NCBI GenBank assembly: GCA_040768125.1
Contig: JAXGNG010000002.1
Span: forward strand, 372,001 to 436,000
Direction of reading: 5' to 3'
Source: RBG-16-49-21 sp040768125
GTDB lineage: Bacteria > Spirochaetota > UBA4802 > UBA5550
Length of the DNA stretch: 64,000 nucleotides
Below, one piece after another: positions 27,439 through 35,447 of this stretch (position 1 is its first letter; every line of letters starts with the position of its first letter). Made by a program: the position numbers and the translations under genes. The notes under the pieces were generated by a model. The model saw only the letters and a list, made by a program, of their open reading frames with translations. It made no database searches and was not told where the DNA came from.

Positions 27439-28305
27439 ATGAAAAAAATCGATCTTCACACCCATACCACGGCCTCGGACGGCATATACTCCCCCCGGGC
27501 GCTGATCGACCTCGCAAGGAGCAACGGCCTTGTCGCCATGGCCATAACCGACCATGATACGGTTGACGGCCTCGGCGAGGCCATGGAATACGCAGCTTCG
27601 GTGGGGTTCAGGCTGTACCCGGGGATCGAGTTCAGCATAGATTACGATGAAGGATCGTTCCATCTCCTCGGCCTCAATCTTGACCATGGCGACGCCGCCC
27701 TGAGAAGCAAACTCCGCTTTCTTACGGGGGAGCGGGAGAAGCGGGCGTATCGCATAATCGATGACCTGCAGCGCCACGGAATCGAGATCCCGATCGAAGA
27801 GGTGCTCGCCGAGTCAGGCGGCGGCTCGATCGGACGTCCTCATGTGGCACGTGTCATGGTGAACAGGGGATACGCCGCGACGATAAAGGATCTTTTCCGG
27901 GGCTACCTTGTAAAGGGGAAGCCCGGATTCGTTAAAAAGACGCGCATCGCCTTCAAAGATGCGGTTGACCTCATCCATGCCTGCGGGGGGATTCCGGTTG
28001 TCGCGCACCCGGTATCACTGGAATGCCGCGACATGGACCATTTCGAGACGCTTCTCAGGGGGTTCGTCAATGTGGGAGTTGAAGGTATCGAGGCCTACGC
28101 GGCGATGCACACGCCGGACATGGCTGAAGCCTACCGCGCCCTGGGGGAGCGGTACGGACTCCTGATTACCGGCGGAAGCGATTTCCATGGAGATAAGGAC
28201 GAGGTCATCGGGTATTACCGAAAGGGCGAACTGATACCACCGGGCATTCTCGAACGTCTCGAGGAGCGTATCACGGCGGGGCCCGGAAATCGACGACGGG
28301 ACTAG
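27439..28305 (+). CDS. PHP-domain phosphoesterase (RNase AM / YciV-like)
   Basis: A 288-aa PHP domain with all metal-binding motifs: IDLHTHTTASDG, ITDHDTVDG, PGIEFS, GRPHVARVM, PVVAHP and GGSDFHG. The organisation fits the YciV/RNase AM group, which acts as a 5'-3' exonuclease on short RNAs and nucleotide 3',5'-bisphosphates. It is divergent from the M32 gene and ends 4 bp into the convergent PtsN-fusion gene. There is no strong ribosome site before ATG 27439. Confidence 0.88.
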   Translation: MKKIDLHTHTTASDGIYSPRALIDLARSNGLVAMAITDHDTVDGLGEAMEYAASVGFRLYPGIEFSIDYDEGSFHLLGLNLDHGDAALRSKLRFLTGEREKRAYRIIDDLQRHGIEIPIEEVLAESGGGSIGRPHVARVMVNRGYAATIKDLFRGYLVKGKPGFVKKTRIAFKDAVDLIHACGGIPVVAHPVSLECRDMDHFETLLRGFVNVGVEGIEAYAAMHTPDMAEAYRALGERYGLLITGGSDFHGDKDEVIGYYRKGELIPPGILERLEERITAGPGNRRRD

Positions 28306-29120
28306 AGGACGATCAGGAACCTGCCACAGTGGGTGCAGAGTGATATTCCCTCCCGGTTTTTCGTCTGTTCGACGTAAAACGGGGGAATCTCCATGTGGCA
28401 TCCGGAACAGCTGTTTTTCTCGACGATGGAGAAGGGGTTCTCCTTTTTTTTTCTCATGCGCTCGTAGTAGGTGAGGGAACGGTTGTCTATCAGCTTTTTC
28501 AGGGTGTCGATTTTCTTCTGGAGCGCGGGGTTTCGGTCCCCCTCGTCGTAGAGTTTGTAGAGGCTGTCAAGCCGGATCAACAGGTCCAGGTCGGAGGAGG
28601 GGACACCTGAAAGGTTCTCCGGGGTGCCGGCCTTCGGGGAGACCTTCTCGGACAGGGAATCAAAATACGCCTTTGACTCTTTTTTTAACAGCGCGTATAT
28701 CTTTGAAGGGGCGGTTTCGCTCTCGATTGCTTTTCTTTTCGATTTGTTCGAGAAGATCCTGGCCATCATCCCGATAAGATACAGGTACCTGGTGCTCAGC
28801 TCAGTGGGGAAGATGCTGAGAAGCACGTACTTGACGGGCCTGTCATCAATGGACTGGTAATCGATCGGGCTTTCAAGGATGCCGAAGATGGCGATGAGAT
28901 CGGATACCGATTCTGTGCGGGCGTGGGGTATTGCGAGGCCGCCCCCTATACCGGTGTTTTCAAGGGATTCGCGGTGGATAATCTGGGCGTAGTAGCGTTC
29001 CTTGTTGTTTATGTAACCCAGTTCCTGGAGTTTGTCGACGAGTTCCTTTATTACCAGCTGTTTTTCCGTGGATTTTATCTTGATAACCTGTTTGCGGTCG
29101 AAAAATCCTTCAAGATCCAT
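28302..29120 (-). CDS. PtsN-type EIIA domain fused to a C-terminal zinc ribbon
   Basis: 272 aa from the ATG at 29120; the open frame further upstream runs through a tRNA gene and is not coding. Residues 1-150 are a PTS EIIA-Ntr domain with the phosphorylatable His66 in TGIGGGLAIPHART. A charged helical linker leads to a zinc ribbon with Cys238/241 and Cys262/265 (CSGC, CTHCGRF), resembling the C-terminal domain of DUF164/CdsZ proteins. I do not know this fusion as a characterised architecture. It is probably a regulatory phosphoprotein of the nitrogen-PTS type; no ptsH or ptsI is seen in the window. Confidence 0.8.
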   Translation of the reverse strand: MDLEGFFDRKQVIKIKSTEKQLVIKELVDKLQELGYINNKERYYAQIIHRESLENTGIGGGLAIPHARTESVSDLIAIFGILESPIDYQSIDDRPVKYVLLSIFPTELSTRYLYLIGMMARIFSNKSKRKAIESETAPSKIYALLKKESKAYFDSLSEKVSPKAGTPENLSGVPSSDLDLLIRLDSLYKLYDEGDRNPALQKKIDTLKKLIDNRSLTYYERMRKKKENPFSIVEKNSCSGCHMEIPPFYVEQTKNREGISLCTHCGRFLIVL

Positions 29121-29161
29121 AGATGCCCGCCGGTAAAAATGGAATAGAAAAAAGCAGCTAT

Positions 29162-29236
29162 TCGGGGCGAGAGGATTTGAACCTCCGACCCCTTGACCCC
29201 CAGTCAAGTGCGCTAACCGGACTGCGCCACGCCCCG
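29162..29236 (-). tRNA. tRNA-Pro (GGG anticodon)
   Basis: A full cloverleaf can be folded on the minus strand. The 7-bp acceptor is CGGGGCG / CGCCCCG with discriminator A at 29162. The anticodon stem CTTGA / TCAAG (29208-29204, 29196-29192) has loop CTGGGGG, giving anticodon GGG at 29201-29199. The T-arm contains GGTTCAAATCC. C1-G72 is typical of tRNA-Pro. The 3' CCA is not encoded. It lies 41 bp upstream of the PtsN-fusion start, same strand. Confidence 0.95.
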
Positions 29237-29415
29237 AATCTGATGTCGCCGGAATCGCATCCAACCCGATGATCAACCCGCGAGAGGACGATGGATTGTG
29301 GGCCGGAGATGAGCCGTGACAACGACGGTGGCCATAATCAGTCATAACCCCCTGCCCGTCAAGCTTTATTGTGACACCCGCGGCGAATGTCGCGGAAGAT
29401 CGGGTGACGGGAGTA

Positions 29416-31230
29416 TCAGTCGGGCGCCATTTCCTTGAGGGCCTCGGCTATCCTGCGTGCCGTTTTTTTCCCTATCCCCGGTACGCTCTGCAACTCCTCG
29501 ACGGTCGCGTTTCTGACGGCCCGGATCGACCGAAAGTGGCCGAGAAGAGCGGCCTTTGCCGCGGCGCCGACGGGAAGGCCGTCAAGGAGGGATTTCCTGC
29601 TTCTCGCGCTCCTCAGCGTTCGGTGATAGGCCAGGGCAAAGCGGTGGGCCTCGTCTCTCAGGGCCGTCAGGATCGTCCGTCCGGGAGATGAAGCAAGGAG
29701 CCTTATCGGGGGACTCCCGGGTTCGGTGTAGATATCTTCGAATCGTTTCGCAAGGGAGACGACACGGACGGTCTTACTGAAGTTGCGTATTCCTTCCATG
29801 GCCCTGGAAAGCTGCGTCTTCCCTCCGTCCACTACGATGAGATCCGGAAGTTCAAGGTTTTCGTTCACAAGGTGCTGCATGCGGCGCGATACCACCTCGT
29901 GGATCATGGCGGGGTCATTGGGCGCGCCGTAACCGCGAATCTTATAGCGTCGGTATCCAGACGGATCGGGACGACCGTCGCGGAATACCACCATCGATGC
30001 CACGGCGTCGGACCCGCCCAGGTTGGATATGTCGAAACACTCGATGACACGGGGAATCTCATCGAGAGACAGGACGCCGCGGAGCTCTTCGAGTCCCTCG
30101 CGCGTGTCCGCCCGGGCGCGGGCGGCATACCGCTCCGCGGCGATGACGTCGATATTTTTCTGAATGAGGTTGATGATGCCCCGATCATCCCCGGTCCGTG
30201 GCCGCGTAATCCTGACCTTTTGATTCGATTTGCCTGAAAGGAACGTTTCGAGAAGTTGCCGGTCCGGGACGTCGTGGGCCGTGATGATGCGGTGGGGCAC
30301 GTCGGCGCGGTCATAGTGGTCCCGAAGGAATCCGCCGATGATCTCGCCGGGCGCCGCGTATTCCACGTTTTCGCAGATCCCGATTTTTCTGCCGAGGAGG
30401 ACGCCGCCGCGGAATTCGAAAAGCACCAGGACCGCCTCGGTGTCGAAGACCGAGACTCCGATTGAGTCCTGGTCGGTTGCGGCGGGAACGTGCACCTTCT
30501 GCGATTCCGAAATCGCCTGGATATCATACAGCATGTCCCTCAGTTCAGCCGCACGTTCATAGTCGCGGCGGTTGGAATGCTCTTTGATCAATTCACGAAG
30601 ATTCGACACCACGGGCGCGATCTTCCCTTCGAGAAAGGAGATCGCGTTGTCCACGATGGCCCGGTATTCCTCTTTTGAGAGCACTCCCTGGCATACCCCG
30701 GCGCACCGGTTGATCTGCCGGTTCAGACAGGGCCTCTCATGCGGGGCCAGGGGGAGGTTCCTCCTGCAGGTCTTCAGCTTGAAGATGGAATTAATAAGGT
30801 CCACGGTGTTCTTTGCGGCCCTGGCGTCGGTGTATGGACCGAAATACCTCGTTCCGTCCTTCCTGATCGTCCTGGTATAGGTGACCCTCGGGTAGTCCTC
30901 GCCGAGCGTCACCGCGATATAGGGATAGCGCTTGTCGTCCTTGAGACGGACGTTGAATCTGGGGCGGTGCTTCTTGATGAGAGAGCTTTCAAGTATGAGC
31001 GCCTCGATCTCGGAATCGGTAAGTATCCATTCGATATCACGGATGTTCTTTACGAGGATTTTCGTTTTCGGATCGATGACGTTCTCACGGAAATACGAGG
31101 CGACCCTTTTTTTTATGGACGACGCCTTGCCTATGTAGATAATCGACCCGGAGCCGTCCTTCATCAGGTAGACGCCGGGACCCGAGGGGAAGGTCTTCAG
31201 TCGTGCATGGACCGGATTGACTTCAGGCAT
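29416..31230 (-). CDS. uvrC: Excinuclease ABC subunit C
   Basis: 604 aa, the normal length. It has an N-terminal GIY-YIG nuclease (GVYLMKDGSGSIIYIGKAS), a cysteine cluster (C..R.LPLAPHERPCLNRQINRCAGVC), a UVR motif (LRELIKEHSNRRDYERAAELRD), an RNase H-like endonuclease domain (CFDISNLGGSDAVASMVVF, VVDGGKTQLS) and a C-terminal HhH pair (VPGIGKKTARRI). The ATG at 31230 is preceded by GGGAGAGAG. It makes both incisions in nucleotide excision repair. The start overlaps the upstream membrane protein gene by 8 bp. Confidence 0.95.
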   Translation of the reverse strand: MPEVNPVHARLKTFPSGPGVYLMKDGSGSIIYIGKASSIKKRVASYFRENVIDPKTKILVKNIRDIEWILTDSEIEALILESSLIKKHRPRFNVRLKDDKRYPYIAVTLGEDYPRVTYTRTIRKDGTRYFGPYTDARAAKNTVDLINSIFKLKTCRRNLPLAPHERPCLNRQINRCAGVCQGVLSKEEYRAIVDNAISFLEGKIAPVVSNLRELIKEHSNRRDYERAAELRDMLYDIQAISESQKVHVPAATDQDSIGVSVFDTEAVLVLFEFRGGVLLGRKIGICENVEYAAPGEIIGGFLRDHYDRADVPHRIITAHDVPDRQLLETFLSGKSNQKVRITRPRTGDDRGIINLIQKNIDVIAAERYAARARADTREGLEELRGVLSLDEIPRVIECFDISNLGGSDAVASMVVFRDGRPDPSGYRRYKIRGYGAPNDPAMIHEVVSRRMQHLVNENLELPDLIVVDGGKTQLSRAMEGIRNFSKTVRVVSLAKRFEDIYTEPGSPPIRLLASSPGRTILTALRDEAHRFALAYHRTLRSARSRKSLLDGLPVGAAAKAALLGHFRSIRAVRNATVEELQSVPGIGKKTARRIAEALKEMAPD

Positions 31231-32356
31231 CTCTCTCCCTGAGCCTTTGTATCTTTTCAATGTATTCCGCGCTGAGGCGGAATGATGGATTTATCGCGAG
31301 GGCCTTGCCGAACATTCTCTCGGCGCCGTCGTAGTCCCCCTTTTTGGCGTGGGCGACGCCGAGATTGAAATAGCTCCCGAACCCCGCCGGCTTGATCGCG
31401 ACTATCGCGTTGAACACCGCGATGGCATCGTCAAGGCGGCCGTCCTTTAACAGGGACACACCCGTGGAGAACAGGGGAGCGGTGTCCGCCGCGGGGGGGG
31501 CCGTTTTCGACGGCCTCTCCTTCATCTCCTCGACCAGGGCGTTGAAGGACAGCGCAAGGCGGCTGAGCTCGGTGTCTGCGGTTTCCCTGAGGGCCACGCC
31601 GAGATCGCCGCCCGCCGCTTTTTCCATGGTGTCCGACAGGTTGCGTATGAGGAGCGAGTAATTGTGCGCCAGAATGATGGAAAGCGCGATGGCGCCCAGT
31701 ACCGTGATCAGTGTCACCAGTGCCATGGAGATCCGTATCATCCTGGTTTCACGGACATAGGTGCGTATGGCGTGCCAGGAGTCGGCCACGCTCATCCGGC
31801 ACTGTGCTACCGCCTTCCTTCCGCCGATCCCGAGGGGGATATACACGTTCTGCCAGGCACGGCCGTCCTGGTAGTAGATGTCGGGGTCCACGACGGGGTC
31901 GAGAAGACCCCGCTTGAGATAGTTCATCTCCTTTTCTTCCTTTACCGTGTCCGATTTCTCGATTTCAGGCCGAAGGCCATCGAGAAAGGATATCGTCTCC
32001 GCCACGCGGAAGAAATTCTCATCTTCGGTCTTTCTGAATACGTTCACCATGAAAAGATCTTCGATGGCGGCTCCGCGTTCCCTTATTCGAAGGGACGCCC
32101 CCTCGATGGAGCCACGCTCCGTTTGTTCCGACAGGGGGAGCGTGGCGCGTAAAAGCGAGTCGGCATTCTGCGACGCAATAGCCTTGCGCAGGATCATGGC
32201 GCTTCTTTTCATGGCGATATGGAACGAAACGGAGAGAGTGAGTATGAACAGAGACAGGAGCAAGGCGACAATGACAATATAGCGCCTCGTGAGGCTTGAT
32301 TCGCCTTTCACTTTGAAGATACCTGGTAGTGATCGAAATGTGGCACGCATTGGCAT
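31223..32356 (-). CDS. Membrane sensor-like protein with HAMP and TPR domains
   Basis: 377 aa, start supported by GAGAGGA. TM1 is at about 25-48 (IVIVALLLSLFILTLSV). A periplasmic sensor-like region runs about 50-205. TM2 (ISMALVTLITVLGAIALSII) is followed by a HAMP-like segment (LSDTMEKAAGGDLGVAL...ELSRLALSFNALVEEM). Two or three TPRs close the protein (SLLKDGRLDDAIAVFNAIVAIKP, NLGVAHAKKGDYDGAERMFGKAL). There is no kinase, cyclase or methyl-accepting domain, so the output must go through TPR-mediated binding. It is upstream of and overlaps uvrC, and divergent from the marR gene. Confidence 0.75.
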   Translation of the reverse strand: MPMRATFRSLPGIFKVKGESSLTRRYIVIVALLLSLFILTLSVSFHIAMKRSAMILRKAIASQNADSLLRATLPLSEQTERGSIEGASLRIRERGAAIEDLFMVNVFRKTEDENFFRVAETISFLDGLRPEIEKSDTVKEEKEMNYLKRGLLDPVVDPDIYYQDGRAWQNVYIPLGIGGRKAVAQCRMSVADSWHAIRTYVRETRMIRISMALVTLITVLGAIALSIILAHNYSLLIRNLSDTMEKAAGGDLGVALRETADTELSRLALSFNALVEEMKERPSKTAPPAADTAPLFSTGVSLLKDGRLDDAIAVFNAIVAIKPAGFGSYFNLGVAHAKKGDYDGAERMFGKALAINPSFRLSAEYIEKIQRLRERDA

Positions 32357-32396
32357 GGAGTCCTCTCATCTGGTGTATCGGAGACCCATGATTGCC

Positions 32397-32423
32397 GGTA
32401 TCACCGTTTACGTGGTATCACGG
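32397..32423. repeat. Direct repeat GGTATCAC in the divergent promoter region
   Basis: GGTATCACCG at 32397-32406 and GGTATCACGG at 32414-32423, 17 bp start to start. It lies between the divergent HAMP-TPR and MarR genes and is a candidate regulator site. Confidence 0.35.
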
Positions 32424-32529
32424 AGATGTCCGGGATCTCTCTTCGCATAGTTGGTAATGCCATGGGTTTTGTAAAGGATTCTTTTCAGGGCCTTCCCATC
32501 AGGGTGTGCCTGGGCCGTTTTTCCCGGCG

Positions 32530-32570
32530 TTGAAAAAAATAGTTGCAAAATGCATATAATATCATATAAT
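32530..32570 (+). promoter_or_regulatory. Promoter of the marR-AOR operon
   Basis: Two overlapping promoter-like arrangements: TTGAAA (32530) with TATAAT at 32555-32560 (19-bp spacer), and TTGCAA (32543) with TATAAT at 32565-32570 (16-bp spacer). The two -10 hexamers form a direct repeat CATATAAT. The second would place the transcription start at or next to the ATG at 32577. Confidence 0.6.
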
Positions 32571-32576
32571 GTCTCC

Positions 32577-33059
32577 ATGGTTGAGCCGCTTATCAAGAGT
32601 CTGCCCGGAGATCTTCTTGAAGAGATCCTTTTCCACGCCCTTCGCACGATCTACCTGTTCGAGCGGTCTGAGGTCGACACCTTTGGCCTCGATTACCAGC
32701 AGATGTACCTCCTGAAAATCCTGAAGAGGAGGTCTCCCCTGAGGGTCAGCGAGATATCCCAGGAACTCCGGATTCCTCCCTTTGCCGGGACGCGCCTGGT
32801 GCGCCAGCTTGAGTCAGATGGTCTCGTGGAAAAGAAACGGGACTCCAGGGACCGCAGAAATATTTTCGTCGGGATTACCGCGTCGGGATTTGATACGGTC
32901 GGACGCATTGAATCGCATATCAGGGGACTACTCATCGAGCGGCTTTCGCGCTACCCCGAGGAACAGCTGAGGGTGATGATAAACGTGATACGGGACCTCG
33001 ATATGATTCTCGGCGTATCAGATGAGGCCGGAGATGGTGTAACCGGGGAGCTTGCATAG
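32577..33059 (+). CDS. MarR-family transcriptional regulator
   Basis: 160 aa from the ATG at 32577. It is a winged-helix regulator with a recognition region RVSEISQELRIPPFAGTRLVRQLES, a wing KRDSRDRRNIFVGIT and flanking dimerisation helices. There is no ribosome site before the ATG, and two -10 boxes lie just upstream, so the message may be leaderless. It precedes an aldehyde oxidoreductase by 34 bp and very likely controls it. MarR proteins usually respond to small aromatic or reactive compounds; the ligand here is unknown. Confidence 0.82.
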   Translation: MVEPLIKSLPGDLLEEILFHALRTIYLFERSEVDTFGLDYQQMYLLKILKRRSPLRVSEISQELRIPPFAGTRLVRQLESDGLVEKKRDSRDRRNIFVGITASGFDTVGRIESHIRGLLIERLSRYPEEQLRVMINVIRDLDMILGVSDEAGDGVTGELA

Positions 33060-33093
33060 GGAGTATGCAGAATTATCACACAAGGAGCATGTC

Positions 33094-35031
33094 ATGGCGA
33101 CTTCGTACAAAGGATACATGGGCAGGATGCTGGACATTGATCTCACCACCGGAAAGGTGGGTGAGTACCCGTTAAGCGACCGGGACAGGGAACTCTTTCT
33201 GGGGGGGCGGTACCTCAGCACGAAGATACTCTGGGACGAGCTGAAGCCCGGGATCGATCCGCTCTCCGAAGATAATATACTAGTGGTGATGACCTCGCCG
33301 CTCACGGGAACCGGAGCGCCCAGCACGAGCAGGTACGATATCTCGGCGAAGAGCCCATTGACCGGAGCGATCGGACATTCAAACAGCGGCGGCAACTTCG
33401 GGATGAACCTGAAACGAGCGGGATGGGACGGGATGCTGGTCCGGGGGAAGGCGAAGAAGCCGGTGTATATCGAGATCAATGACGATACGGTATCCATTCA
33501 AAGCGCCGCGAAGATATGGGGCCTCGATACCCAGGAATCACAGAAGGCTCTTCTCGGGCCCGGGGGCAAGGGGGGGACCATGGCGATCGGTCCGGCCGGG
33601 GAGCACCTTGTAAAATACGCCGCGGTCATTTCGCAGGAGCGCTGTCACGGGAGGACCGGCATGGGGGCCGTGATGGGATCCAAAAACCTGAAAGGGATGG
33701 TGGCCCGCGGCACGAAAAGCGTACAGGTCCATGATCAGAAGAAGTTCAAGGAGACGATCAAAAAGTGGATCAAGCTTCTCCAGGGGCATCCCGCCACGGG
33801 CGAGATCGCTCCGCGCCTTGGCACTGCGTTTTCACTCATCCCCCTCTCGTTACGGAACACCCTGCCGACGAAGAATTTCTCGAAGGGAAGCTTCGAAAAC
33901 GCCTACAGCATCAGCGGCGAGCGGCTTGCCGACGAGTTTCTCGTAAAAACCTACGGGTGCATTTCCTGCCCCATTCGCTGCGGACGCGTGGTCAACATCA
34001 AGGGGCATGAAGTCAAGGGCCCCGAGTATGAGATACTCTGCCTGATGGGATCCAACCTCATGATCGATGACATGGAGGCCATCATCAACTGGAACTACGA
34101 GATGGATCTTTACGGCATGGACACCATAAGCACGGGCACGGTCCTCGGCTTCGCTGCGGAGCTCAACGAGAAGGGGCTGTGGAAAAACGGCATCAAATTT
34201 GGCGATAAGAAGTCCATCGGAAAGACGATCAAGGATATCGCCTACCGACGGGGCATCGGCAACGACCTCGCCGAGGGGGTAAGGGCCCTTTCGAAGAAAT
34301 ACGGGGGTGAGGACTTCGCCCCCCATTCCAAGGGACTCGAAATCGCGGCCTACGAGCCGCGGGGGACCACTGCCCAGGCCCTGGGGTACGCCACGGCCAC
34401 CAGGGGGGCCTGTCACCTTGACGCGGGTTACGAGGTCTACATGGAGGTCACGGGGCCGATCACCATGAAGCAGCACCAGTACCGGGGGAAGCCCCCATGG
34501 ACCGTCCTCACGCAGAACCTGATGGCCGTGATAAGCGCCGGGGGAAACTGCCTCTTTACCGGGTGGACCTTCGTGCCGAAGCCGGCCTACAAGGTCCCCG
34601 GGAGCCTTCTGCTCTCGAAACTATTCACCGCCATCATGAGCAACATCGGGTGGCTGATCACCGCCACGATCAAGACCCCGCCCTGGCTCCTGCGACTTCA
34701 CCTCCCCTTTCTGCTGCCGCACTCAAAGGCCCTCTCTGAGGCGACGGGTATGAAGATATATTTTGGCGACTGGACGAGGATCGGGGACAGGGGCTACAAT
34801 CTTGAAAAGCTTTTCAACCTGAGGGAAGGGATCAGGAAGGACAAGGACACCCTGGCGCGGCGGTTCACCCACGAGCCACTCATAGAGGGAAGGCCAGAAA
34901 CGGTCGTGCGCCTTGACAAGATGCTGCCGAAATACTACAGGATCCGGGGATGGGACGCAGACGGGATACCCAAAAAGAAAACATTGAAAAAATTGAAGCT
35001 TGATTTCGTGGACGTTTCACAGCTTCGATAA
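33094..35031 (+). CDS. aor: Aldehyde:ferredoxin oxidoreductase family enzyme
   Basis: 645 aa from the ATG at 33094 with AAGGAG upstream. The family N terminus (GYMGRMLDIDLTTGKV), the pterin-binding RCHGRTGMGAVMGSKNLK region and the 4Fe-4S ligands Cys289/292/296 (CISCPIRC) are present. A later cysteine (AGGNCLFTGW) is the probable fourth ligand. Such enzymes use a tungsto- or molybdo-bispterin cofactor and ferredoxin to interconvert aldehydes and carboxylic acids, mostly in anaerobes. Co-transcription with a MarR regulator suggests aldehyde-responsive control. Confidence 0.92.
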   Translation: MATSYKGYMGRMLDIDLTTGKVGEYPLSDRDRELFLGGRYLSTKILWDELKPGIDPLSEDNILVVMTSPLTGTGAPSTSRYDISAKSPLTGAIGHSNSGGNFGMNLKRAGWDGMLVRGKAKKPVYIEINDDTVSIQSAAKIWGLDTQESQKALLGPGGKGGTMAIGPAGEHLVKYAAVISQERCHGRTGMGAVMGSKNLKGMVARGTKSVQVHDQKKFKETIKKWIKLLQGHPATGEIAPRLGTAFSLIPLSLRNTLPTKNFSKGSFENAYSISGERLADEFLVKTYGCISCPIRCGRVVNIKGHEVKGPEYEILCLMGSNLMIDDMEAIINWNYEMDLYGMDTISTGTVLGFAAELNEKGLWKNGIKFGDKKSIGKTIKDIAYRRGIGNDLAEGVRALSKKYGGEDFAPHSKGLEIAAYEPRGTTAQALGYATATRGACHLDAGYEVYMEVTGPITMKQHQYRGKPPWTVLTQNLMAVISAGGNCLFTGWTFVPKPAYKVPGSLLLSKLFTAIMSNIGWLITATIKTPPWLLRLHLPFLLPHSKALSEATGMKIYFGDWTRIGDRGYNLEKLFNLREGIRKDKDTLARRFTHEPLIEGRPETVVRLDKMLPKYYRIRGWDADGIPKKKTLKKLKLDFVDVSQLR

Positions 35032-35042
35032 CGACGCGCGCA

Positions 35043-35064
35043 CGGCCGGGGAAGTCCCCGGCCG
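35043..35064. terminator. GC-rich hairpin between convergent genes
   Basis: A 9-bp perfect stem CGGCCGGGG / CCCCGGCCG with a 4-nt loop, 12 bp after the AOR stop and before the convergent 74-aa gene. There is no T-run, so it is probably a transcript-stabilising or factor-assisted terminator. Confidence 0.5.
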
Positions 35065-35082
35065 CGTGACGCGCCGGAATCC

Positions 35083-35307
35083 TCAGGCCGCGTACATGTC
35101 GACGTGTTTTATGCCCTTGAGGGGTATCTTTCTTTCCCCGCAATTAATGTCAAAGGTGACGATCATGTCCCCGATGATTGACCTGTTTTTATAGAGCTCG
35201 ATCTCCCTGCCGTCGTCGAGGACAATGACGATATCGAGTCCCTTGATATCAAGATATTTTGACAGCAGCTGTTTGAAGCTCTTCTTCTTCGTTTTTTTCT
35301 GTGCCAT
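35083..35307 (-). CDS. Small basic protein of unknown function
   Basis: 74 aa from the ATG at 35307, with GAGGAA as ribosome site; the frame upstream of that is not convincing. The N terminus is Lys-rich (MAQKKTKKKSFKQL). The rest is predicted beta (DIVIVLDDGREIELY, IVTFDINCGERKIPLKGI), like a small beta-barrel or Sm-like fold. No family is recognised. Its leader contains a 10-bp inverted repeat whose downstream arm abuts the ribosome site. Confidence 0.6.
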   Translation of the reverse strand: MAQKKTKKKSFKQLLSKYLDIKGLDIVIVLDDGREIELYKNRSIIGDMIVTFDINCGERKIPLKGIKHVDMYAA

Positions 35308-35317
35308 GTCGGTTCCT

Positions 35318-35382
35318 CGATATTCAATAATGGTTTCTGTCAGGACAGCCGGGCTGATTGTTATGTCCCATGTTGAATATCG
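35318..35382. promoter_or_regulatory. Inverted repeat CGATATTCAA / TTGAATATCG in the leader of the 74-aa gene
   Basis: Perfect 10-bp arms at 35318-35327 and 35373-35382, 45 bp apart. On the minus-strand transcript the downstream arm ends at the first base of the GAGGAA ribosome site. It is either a protein-binding operator or an RNA hairpin that masks translation. A very A/T-rich stretch (35385-35450) follows and is the likely promoter. Confidence 0.45.
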
Positions 35383-35447
35383 GTTTATCAATTAATATCT
35401 TGATTAATTTTTATATATATTGATAGAAAATTGTTAGTACAAATTAA

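Noticed and set aside
29121..29345. N-terminal extension of the PtsN-fusion frame
   Set aside because: It reads through the tRNA-Pro gene (the translated GGQGVGGSNPLAP is typical of tRNA) and precedes the family start.
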